This document shows, piece by piece, positions 1 through 5,506 of a stretch of DNA of 5,506 bases. Both the position numbers and the translations under genes were made by a program. The notes beneath the pieces are model-generated. The model was not told the origin of the DNA, searched no databases, and worked only from the letters and a program-made list of their open reading frames with translations. Source of the DNA: an uncultured Porphyromonadaceae bacterium. Lineage in GTDB: Bacteria > Bacteroidota > Bacteroidia > Bacteroidales > Muribaculaceae. The stretch covers positions 1-5,506 of the forward strand of contig CABRGT010000089.1 in the NCBI GenBank assembly GCA_902470475.1, in the 5' to 3' direction. Position 1 is the stretch's first letter, and the number at the start of each line of letters is the position of its first letter.

Positions 1-105
1 TGAACCGGGTAAGGGAAGATATGTCTTCATTTTTGTCTTAAATGAAAGAGCCGTGACATTTATCCTCAGGAGTGTCCCCGTCTTCACTCCTGTCAGCGGC
101 ACCGG

Positions 106-139
106 AGTCCTCCCGGCAGAAAAGTCCTCCCGGCAAAAA
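106..139. repeat. 17-bp tandem duplication, two copies
   Basis: Two adjacent 17-bp units (106-122 and 123-139) read agtcctcccggcagaaa and agtcctcccggcaaaaa, matching at 16 of 17 positions. The second copy runs into the A-tract that gives the U-run of the amidase terminator on the minus strand. It is probably a local slippage duplication with no assigned function. Confidence 0.6.
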
Positions 140-170
140 AATTAGCTGCGCGGAGTCACCCCCGCGCAGC
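135..170 (-). terminator. Intrinsic terminator of the propeller-amidase operon
   Basis: A perfect 9-bp GC-rich stem is formed by 145-153 (gctgcgcgg) and 162-170 (ccgcgcagc) around an 8-nt loop. On the minus strand it is followed by TAATTTTTTT (144 down to 135), a classic U-tract. The stem begins 28 nt after the amidase stop codon, so it should end the transcript. The plus strand lacks an equally close T-run, so it looks one-directional. Confidence 0.85.
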
Positions 171-198
171 CTGTTATGGATTTTTAATTTTCAATTTT

Positions 199-3100
199 TC
201 ATTTCACAACGCCCTTGGTCGCTGTCTGTCCGTTCACCTTCACGTAGACGCCCGGTACGAGGCTTTCGGCCGGTACCTTCACGCCCTGCAGGTTGTAGTA
301 GACAGATACACCGTCGGCAGCTTCCTCGGCATCGATCGATTCGATTGCCGATTTGCCCTTGAAGTTATACTTCGAGGCGGCGGCTGTCACTGCCACAGGT
401 GCGGCGTCGGGAAGCGAGTACACGTGCAGGCCGCTGCCGCGCAGATAAGCCATCAGGTTGCCTGCTGCGTCGAAGTGCAGCTGGCTCCAGTCGTGGCTTA
501 CAACCGGGAACGTATACTTGAACGTAAGCTGAGGCTCGTCGTTCACCCACTTCACGTCGTAGATGGCGATCTTGCCTGTCATGGCGGCGGCGAACGTCTT
601 GCCGTCCTTCGAGATGGCGATACCTGCCGTATTGTTGTCGATCGTCGACTGCAGTTCCTCATCGCCCGAATTCAGCGAGCAGTGGTGGTCGCCGAGGACG
701 TCGGCGATGTAGGCGAAGCTCGGGTTGGCCGTCTGGTTGTTGCCGGCGCCGCGCACCTGGCTTACGAAGACACCCTTGCCGTAGGTCTGTACGTCAACGT
801 TGGTGTTGGCCAGCAGGCTATGGTAACCGAGCACAACCGGTGCCTCGGTGATCTGCCACGGGCCGCTCATGTGCTGCTTGACGAGCGAGTTCTCTGTCGA
901 GCCGCTGCCGTTTTTGCCTTCGTGGTCCTCAGAGAAGCTGATGACCCACATGTCGGTGCCGTCGCTGATGAAGTCAATGCCTGCCGTACCGCCGCCGAGG
1001 TTGACGCCGTTGTACATGAAGTGGCCGGCGCCCTGCTTTTCACCTGCGAAGAGCGTGGCGGGTTCTTCGTTCTCGTCGAGCGGGTTCACGGTCACGAAGC
1101 CGTAGCCGGCGTCGCCCCATGTGGTCAGGACGGCCTTGCCACCCAGCTCAGCGCCGCGGAACGGGTTCGACTGGTTGCCGTTGCTGCCGCCGCCGGCTGT
1201 GCCGCCGAACATCTTGTGGTCCTTGAACAGATCGCTCGCGATCTTCTCGCCTGCCGGGTTGTAGAAGTCGACACCGGCTGCGCGGCCGTGAGCCACTACG
1301 AAGTAGCCGAACGATTCCTGTTCCGGATCAGTGATGGGCACGATACTGCCGCGTACGGTCACGCTCGTCGGGTCTGCGAATGTCTCGCCGGCGGCTGCGA
1401 TCGGCTCGCTGGTCACGCGTACTTCCCATGCATATTCGGTGTTGTCGGCCAGCTGCGATTTGTCCACAGTGGCGGTATTCTCGCCCTTGGTCACTGCACC
1501 GAGTTCTACGTCGAACTCAGCCGAGCCGTCGACGGCGGCCACGTGCAGGCTGGCGGCGGGTGCGTCGCCGGTCATGTTGAAGGTCACGGCATAGCTGTCG
1601 GAACCTTCCTCGGCCTTCACGTCATAGGCGTATTCCTTGCGGCCCTGGGGCTGTGCCACGTTCTTGGTGGTCAGCTTGGTGATCTTGCTGTCGCGCAGCA
1701 GGTACAGGTTGATCCAGCCTGCTGTCACAGCGTTGGTGAATTCGTCGCGGGTCACTACCACCTCGCCGGCGGCTGCGCTCTGAGCGGCAGGTGCGGCGGG
1801 AAGTTCTTCCTTCAGGGTCACGGCGGTAGTCACGGCGCCGGCGACACCCTTGCTCATGTTCACGAGCTGGATACCCACATTGTTCTCACCCTCGGTCAGA
1901 GGCATGGCCACGTACGAGGCACCGGCATACTTGAAGATGTCGGCACGGCCGTCGACCGTCAGACCTTCCGGCGATGTCGGGGGATTTATCTGGAACGGTG
2001 CGGCGAAAGTCCACGACTGCATGCCCTTGGTAGAGCTGATCAGCAGGAACTCATCGTCGGCCAGAGGCGACGCGAACAGGTTCATGTCAGGCGCCGGCAG
2101 AGCCATGACGGCATGGTTTTCCGAAGGCTTCAGATCGCTTTCCGACTGCTTCACGCCGTCCATCACGCTGATGGTGGTGGTGCGGGTGTTGCGGGTGGCA
2201 CCGGTGGTAGGCATCGGCACAACTACGGTACCTTCCTGGGTCGTGCCGCTGTAGACGAAGTTCGTCGGATAAGCGCGGTACCACAGGCCGCTCGCCTGGG
2301 TGGTCACCCATGCGTCGGGAGTACCGGTCGGCAGGCCGGCCTCGTCGTTGGCCCACTTGTAGATCACGAACGTGCCGCGGCCGGCGTCGCCGCCCTCGAT
2401 CTGTTCGTCAGAGTACTGGTTCTTGGTGGCGTTGCAGGCAAGCAGCACGCCGTCTGCGGCTACCTGGATGTCGCTGATAGCGGCGATCGAGCCGGCTGCG
2501 CCTTCGGTCGATACCTCGGCTGCCACTTCCTTCTTGTCAAGGTCATATACCAGCAGGGTTGCCTTGGCCTGCTCATCGGCCGGAATCGATGCGAGAAGCT
2601 CGATGGGCTTGTCAAGAGCCAGGATGTACATCTTGCCCTTGCGGACGATGGCGCGGCGGATGATCTTGCCTTCAAGCTGGGCGATAGGCTCGTCGATGTA
2701 TTCCGATGCCACGACATATTCGTTGGCCGGACCTACGGCGGCGTTCGTTGCCATCGGGTCGGGATAGTTCTCATATACCTCTGTCGGCGGAACGTAGTTC
2801 ACGTTCTCGAGCTGAGCGGTCGGATACGTGATCGAAGCGGCCTTCACCTCGACCTCGATCGGGTCGGCTGCCTTGTAGTCGGCTGCCTCGAAGGTGATGG
2901 TGTACTTGCCAGGCTCCACGTCCATGAACACGAACGCACCGTTGTAGTAGTTGTCCGTCGTGTATTCGGCCACGGTCTCGTCGCCCTTCTTCAGGTACAC
3001 TTTCACGCCGTTGAGCGGCATGAAGCGGTCGAGAGTCGTGGTGTTGGGCTTGTAGTAGGTATCGGTGAAGCGCTCGTTCTGGTCGCGCACGATGCCGTAG

Positions 3101-4017
3101 ATGCAGCCCGTCTTCTCCTTGGTCAGACCGAAGAAGTCGGCGATGCCGTGAGCATAGGCGCGGCCTTCCATATAGTCCACATCCCAGTTCATGGCGCGGT
3201 GGCGTGCCGGCTGGTATGTGTGGAAGTAACCTTCTACCAGGAAGCCCGGAGCACTGCTCTTCAGCACGCCGAGATAACCCTTCTGTCCGCGGCTGTTGGA
3301 GCTCGAGCTGCCGTAGAAGTTGATGTCGCCGCGGATGTTCTTGTTCGTGGCCGAGTAGTACGACCACATCATGTGCGGATTCTCGAACGCATAGCCCCAG
3401 CATGCGTCGGCCATGGCTTTCGAGGTCTGCTGATACTCGAGGTCTACGCCGTCTTCCTGCACCGGTGTGTCATAGCCGCGGTAGAGGAACAGCGGGTAGT
3501 TCGTGGCCGTGCCGTCGGTGGCGGCGTTCGAGTGGATCGAGATGAACATGTCGAAGTTGTTGACCTCGACCTCGGTGTTGATCTCGCCTAAGTTGCGGTT
3601 GTAGTATTCCAGATCTGCTGGGGCGGCGGCGCCGAGCTGTGTAGCCGTGCCGTTGTCGTCGTGGTACGGACCGCACTTCACGTGCGACATCACGATGTTG
3701 TTCGACAGGTCGCGGGCCGCGCCTATCTGCCAGCGTTCGCCTTCCTGGTTCAGGGTCGGATCATATTTCAGACCGTACGCACGCAGCATCTCCAGCAGGC
3801 CGAAGCCCTTGCGCAGGTTGGTGTTCGACTCGAAGAAGTTCAGCGTGTCGGTGTTGGTGCGGCTGTACGGACCGTGACCCACAAGCGCATTCGGGCGGTC
3901 ATTCGGTGTCCACGAGCCGTGGCCCGGGTTGATGTAGACGCGCAGTTCGTCGGCCGTCTTGGCCATGGCTCCGGCTGCGGTGGCCAGAGCGAGCGTTGCT
4001 ATAAGTAACTTTTTCAT
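199..4017 (-). CDS. Exported multidomain N-acetylmuramoyl-L-alanine amidase (Amidase_3 type) with sorting tail
   Basis: Predicted zinc amidase that cuts the bond between N-acetylmuramic acid and L-alanine of peptidoglycan, outside the cytoplasm. The 1272 residues begin with a Sec signal peptide (cleavage likely after AMA, residue 19). The catalytic domain (about 25-297) shows the expected residues: H33 in NPGHG, E63 in FFESN and H162 in ISIHSNA as zinc ligands, and E262 in FLVEGYF as catalytic glutamate. A carboxypeptidase-regulatory-like beta domain follows (about 303-405). Residues about 430-745 and 895-1215 look like beta-propeller strands, separated by an Ig/FnIII-like domain (about 795-875). 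The end (about 1223-1272, with YYNLQGVKV and PGVYVKV) resembles type IX secretion sorting tails of Bacteroidetes. The chosen ATG has the ribosome site TAAGGA 6 nt upstream and gives a clean signal peptide. It lies 9 bp after the propeller gene. The family and active site are well supported; propeller assignment, secretion route and biological role are inferred. Confidence 0.9.
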   Translation of the reverse strand: MKKLLIATLALATAAGAMAKTADELRVYINPGHGSWTPNDRPNALVGHGPYSRTNTDTLNFFESNTNLRKGFGLLEMLRAYGLKYDPTLNQEGERWQIGAARDLSNNIVMSHVKCGPYHDDNGTATQLGAAAPADLEYYNRNLGEINTEVEVNNFDMFISIHSNAATDGTATNYPLFLYRGYDTPVQEDGVDLEYQQTSKAMADACWGYAFENPHMMWSYYSATNKNIRGDINFYGSSSSNSRGQKGYLGVLKSSAPGFLVEGYFHTYQPARHRAMNWDVDYMEGRAYAHGIADFFGLTKEKTGCIYGIVRDQNERFTDTYYKPNTTTLDRFMPLNGVKVYLKKGDETVAEYTTDNYYNGAFVFMDVEPGKYTITFEAADYKAADPIEVEVKAASITYPTAQLENVNYVPPTEVYENYPDPMATNAAVGPANEYVVASEYIDEPIAQLEGKIIRRAIVRKGKMYILALDKPIELLASIPADEQAKATLLVYDLDKKEVAAEVSTEGAAGSIAAISDIQVAADGVLLACNATKNQYSDEQIEGGDAGRGTFVIYKWANDEAGLPTGTPDAWVTTQASGLWYRAYPTNFVYSGTTQEGTVVVPMPTTGATRNTRTTTISVMDGVKQSESDLKPSENHAVMALPAPDMNLFASPLADDEFLLISSTKGMQSWTFAAPFQINPPTSPEGLTVDGRADIFKYAGASYVAMPLTEGENNVGIQLVNMSKGVAGAVTTAVTLKEELPAAPAAQSAAAGEVVVTRDEFTNAVTAGWINLYLLRDSKITKLTTKNVAQPQGRKEYAYDVKAEEGSDSYAVTFNMTGDAPAASLHVAAVDGSAEFDVELGAVTKGENTATVDKSQLADNTEYAWEVRVTSEPIAAAGETFADPTSVTVRGSIVPITDPEQESFGYFVVAHGRAAGVDFYNPAGEKIASDLFKDHKMFGGTAGGGSNGNQSNPFRGAELGGKAVLTTWGDAGYGFVTVNPLDENEEPATLFAGEKQGAGHFMYNGVNLGGGTAGIDFISDGTDMWVISFSEDHEGKNGSGSTENSLVKQHMSGPWQITEAPVVLGYHSLLANTNVDVQTYGKGVFVSQVRGAGNNQTANPSFAYIADVLGDHHCSLNSGDEELQSTIDNNTAGIAISKDGKTFAAAMTGKIAIYDVKWVNDEPQLTFKYTFPVVSHDWSQLHFDAAGNLMAYLRGSGLHVYSLPDAAPVAVTAAASKYNFKGKSAIESIDAEEAADGVSVYYNLQGVKVPAESLVPGVYVKVNGQTATKGVVK

Positions 4018-4023
4018 GGCTCG

Positions 4024-4029
4024 TCCTTA
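4024..4029 (-). promoter_or_regulatory. Ribosome-binding site of the amidase gene, overlapping the upstream stop codon
   Basis: Minus-strand TAAGGA contains the TAA stop of the propeller gene (4029-4027) and an AAGGA Shine-Dalgarno core. It sits 6 nt before the amidase ATG. This is stronger than the start-site context of the upstream gene, and it suggests translational coupling of the two genes. Confidence 0.7.
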
Positions 4030-4926
4030 TTTAAGATTGATTTTGTAAAGTTCGCCTGCGGCGGTCGAATACACGATCGTCTTGCCGTCGGCCGATGCCG
4101 AGGGATACAGGGCTATGGTCTCTGCCGGCACGATCACCTGACGCACGCCGTCGAGGTTCATCACCACGATTTCCGACGAGGTGTACTGCTGGCCGTTGTC
4201 GTATTCGTTCATGCCTACGACCATGTCGTTGCCGAGCCACTTGGCGGCCTGCAGGCGGCCAAGCTGGCGGGCGTTGCTGCCGTCGAGGTCACATACGAAG
4301 GTACCCGCGCCGCTCAGGGTGTACACCACCTTGGTGCCGTCCGGGCTGATGGCCGGCCACAGATACGAGCCGCGGCCCTGCGGGTCGATGGTCGTGGTCT
4401 TGCCGTCGACAGTGATGTCGAGATGTCCGTAGTTGATCGAAGCCACAGGCATCGACACCGATTTGCCGCTGCCGAGCGACTTGGTGCGCATGCGGCCGTT
4501 TTCGACCAGCGTCACGGCGCTGTTGCTCAGCGACACACCGGCATTCAGACGGCGCGACGGCTTTGCAAGCTGGCGCACGGCGCCCGTGCCTACGTTCACT
4601 GCGTCAAGACCCGTGTAGCGCAGGTCGTTCTTGTAGCTTACCGTGCGGTAAACCACATTGCGGCCGTCGGGAGTGATCGTCACACCCACCGGCGAGGCAT
4701 TGCTCGTTAATAACGTCGATTCGCCTGTCGCCAGATCGACCCGATAGAGGGTCGTGGCTCCAAACTGACCGATCACGGCATAGCTGCCGTCAGGGCTGAG
4801 GGTCGCCTGCTCGCTGGTAATTCCGTCCGGCAGATTCACGCGGTCCACTGAGGCCACTTCCACCAGCTGCGCCTTACCGGCAAGAGCCACCGCAACAGCC
4901 ATAGCTGTCAGGAAAAGCTTTTTCAT
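4027..4926 (-). CDS. Exported TolB-like (PD40/WD40-type) beta-propeller protein
   Basis: A 299-residue protein with a Sec signal peptide (MKK, then a hydrophobic stretch to about residue 17, cleavage likely after KA at 19). It carries repeated propeller turns: SPDG at 44-47, TPDG at 85-88, SPDG at 194-197 and SADG at 278-281. Each is followed by a hydrophobic strand such as VVYT or IVYS, the pattern of TolB-like PD40 repeats. No lipobox cysteine, catalytic motif or sorting tail is visible, so it is probably a soluble periplasmic or exported binding or scaffold protein. It is the first gene of a unit with the amidase 9 bp downstream, which suggests a shared envelope role. It is much shorter than TolB and lacks an obvious TolB N-terminal domain, so it should not be called tolB. 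Its partner is unknown. The ATG is supported by the signal peptide; no strong Shine-Dalgarno precedes it, which is common in Bacteroidetes. Confidence 0.82.
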   Translation of the reverse strand: MKKLFLTAMAVAVALAGKAQLVEVASVDRVNLPDGITSEQATLSPDGSYAVIGQFGATTLYRVDLATGESTLLTSNASPVGVTITPDGRNVVYRTVSYKNDLRYTGLDAVNVGTGAVRQLAKPSRRLNAGVSLSNSAVTLVENGRMRTKSLGSGKSVSMPVASINYGHLDITVDGKTTTIDPQGRGSYLWPAISPDGTKVVYTLSGAGTFVCDLDGSNARQLGRLQAAKWLGNDMVVGMNEYDNGQQYTSSEIVVMNLDGVRQVIVPAETIALYPSASADGKTIVYSTAAGELYKINLK

Positions 4927-4993
4927 GCAGTTAGATTTAGGTTAATAAACAGGTTATGTCAAATGATATAAGTTCGCTCTATTATACTCCGCC

Positions 4994-5013
4994 GCGGCCG
5001 ACATCCTCGCCGC
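4994..5013 (-). other. GC-rich hairpin in the leader of the propeller-amidase operon
   Basis: On the minus strand GCGGCGA (5013-5007) can pair with TCGGCCGC (5001-4994) around the loop GGATG, giving 7 bp with one bulged G at 4999. It lies in a GC-rich block of about 45 bp between AT-rich flanks and would be within the 5' leader if the TAGTTTTG promoter is used. It has no U-run after it, so it is not a terminator. The function is unknown. Confidence 0.35.
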
Positions 5014-5029
5014 CCGCAACTTCGTCGCT

Positions 5030-5037
5030 CAAAACTA
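5030..5037 (-). promoter_or_regulatory. Probable -7 promoter element (TAGTTTTG) for the operon
   Basis: Minus-strand TAGTTTTG matches the Bacteroidetes -7 consensus TAnnTTTG exactly. Transcription would start near 5023-5026 and give a leader of about 98 nt before the propeller ATG. No TTTG is seen at the expected -33 position (around 5056-5062), so the promoter may be weak or activator-dependent. A second candidate, TATAAT at 4986-4981, resembles a classic -10 box but is less typical for this phylum. Confidence 0.45.
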
Positions 5038-5065
5038 CAAAAAATATCAATACAGATACTCCCTT

Positions 5066-5081
5066 TTAACAATCATTAACA
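5066..5081 (-). promoter_or_regulatory. TGTTAA direct repeat upstream of the promoter, possible activator site
   Basis: Minus-strand TGTTAA (5081-5076) and TGTTAA (5071-5066) are separated by TGAT, so they repeat with a 10-bp period on one face of the helix. They lie roughly 40-60 bp upstream of the predicted start of transcription. OmpR-family regulators commonly bind direct repeats of this layout, and such a regulator is encoded next door, but binding is inference only. Confidence 0.3.
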
Positions 5082-5173
5082 CTATCACACAACCTCGTAA
5101 CTCCTCTGCGACACGACAGCAGGGTTACTCAGGTCTTTATCGTCCTATCTTGGATTTCCGCGCTTCGCGGCCA

Positions 5174-5506
5174 TCACTCAGCCAGCATGTAGCCCAGGCC
5201 GCTGCGGTTTACGATGCAGGCGCCAAGCGTACCGAGCTTCCGGCGCAGCCGCGATATGTTGGTGTCGACTATGCGCTCGTTGACGCCGCCTCCGTCGGGC
5301 CACACCGACTTGAAGATCTCGATGCGCGACGTATAGCAGCTGCTGTTGCGCAACAGCAGCTCGAGAATGGCGAATTCCGTGTTCGACAGGCTTGCCGGCT
5401 CGCCCGATACAGTGACCTCGCGGCGCTGAAGGTCAACCGTCATGGTCTTGACCCGGACGATGTTGGCCGGCACAGCCGCCGACATGGCACGCCGGCGGCG
5501 CATCAC
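5174..5506 (-). CDS. Response regulator, OmpR/PhoB family, C-terminal DNA-binding part (cut by window edge)
   Basis: The visible 110 codons encode a winged-helix output domain. The arginine-rich start (VMRRRRAM) looks like the linker after a receiver domain, which must lie beyond 5506; the GTG at the edge is therefore not taken as the start. Family hallmarks are LSNTEFAILELLLRN (40-54), IEIFKSVWP (62-70), the recognition-helix segment ERIVDTNISRLRRKLG (77-92), and the wing ending VNRSGLGYML (99-108). It would bind DNA, usually as a dimer after phosphorylation by a sensor kinase. No kinase gene is visible here. The stop TGA is at 5176-5174, followed by 247 bp before the propeller gene, so the regulator probably ends its own unit or reads through weakly. 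The target genes are unknown; the adjacent operon is a candidate. Confidence 0.9.
   Translation of the reverse strand: MMRRRRAMSAAVPANIVRVKTMTVDLQRREVTVSGEPASLSNTEFAILELLLRNSSCYTSRIEIFKSVWPDGGGVNERIVDTNISRLRRKLGTLGACIVNRSGLGYMLAE

Noticed and set aside
424..3591. A 1055-codon open frame on the plus strand opposite the amidase gene
   Set aside because: It is codon-aligned antisense to the amidase, so it stays open simply because the amidase avoids TTA, CTA and TCA codons over that stretch. Its product is a low-complexity His/Val/Gly/Ala/Arg-rich sequence without a recognisable domain, while the opposite strand has a clear active site and signal peptide.
4027..4926. Calling the propeller protein TolB of the Tol-Pal system
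   Set aside because: It shares only the PD40-type turns, is too short, lacks an evident TolB N-terminal domain, and has no tol or pal genes nearby.
4956..5069. A 37-codon plus-strand frame with ATG and TAA (MSNDISSLYYTPPRPT...)
   Set aside because: It is short, rich in Pro, Ser and Thr, has no homology that I recognise, and runs across the predicted promoter and leader of the minus-strand operon. Chance is the simpler explanation.
5097..5128. Imperfect inverted repeat gtaac...gttac as a terminator for the response regulator gene
   Set aside because: The 5-bp outer and 4-bp inner stems are separated by an uneven internal loop, and no continuous U-run follows on the minus strand.

Overview
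The window looks like part of a Bacteroidales chromosome, most likely Muribaculaceae or a Prevotella-like relative. This is inferred from several signs: Sec-exported proteins starting MKK, an extracellular enzyme ending in a type IX-like sorting tail, a promoter element matching the Bacteroidetes -7 consensus TAnnTTTG, and GC-rich codon use next to AT-rich intergenic DNA. No species can be named from the sequence alone.

All three recognisable genes lie on the minus strand and read from high to low coordinates. At the right edge (5174-5506) is the C-terminal DNA-binding half of an OmpR/PhoB-family response regulator; its receiver domain is outside the window. Next comes a 247-bp intergenic region (4927-5173) that holds a probable promoter, a TGTTAA direct repeat upstream of it, and a GC-rich leader that can form a hairpin. 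Then a 299-residue exported TolB-like (PD40) beta-propeller protein (4027-4926) is followed after only 9 bp by a 1272-residue exported N-acetylmuramoyl-L-alanine amidase (199-4017). The amidase has a zinc-amidase catalytic domain, a carboxypeptidase-regulatory-like beta domain, a long propeller-like region interrupted by an Ig/FnIII-like domain, and a C-terminal sorting tail. A good intrinsic terminator (135-170) closes the unit. Positions 1-134 hold a 17-bp tandem duplication and no gene that can be supported.

The propeller and amidase genes almost certainly share one mRNA, because the amidase ribosome-binding site overlaps the propeller stop codon. The likely output is a pair of exported proteins, one cutting or binding peptidoglycan and displayed or released outside the cell, the other a propeller of unknown partner. 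Control by the adjacent response regulator is plausible but unproven. The most unusual items are the roughly 970-residue non-catalytic extension of the amidase and the GC-rich leader in front of the operon.
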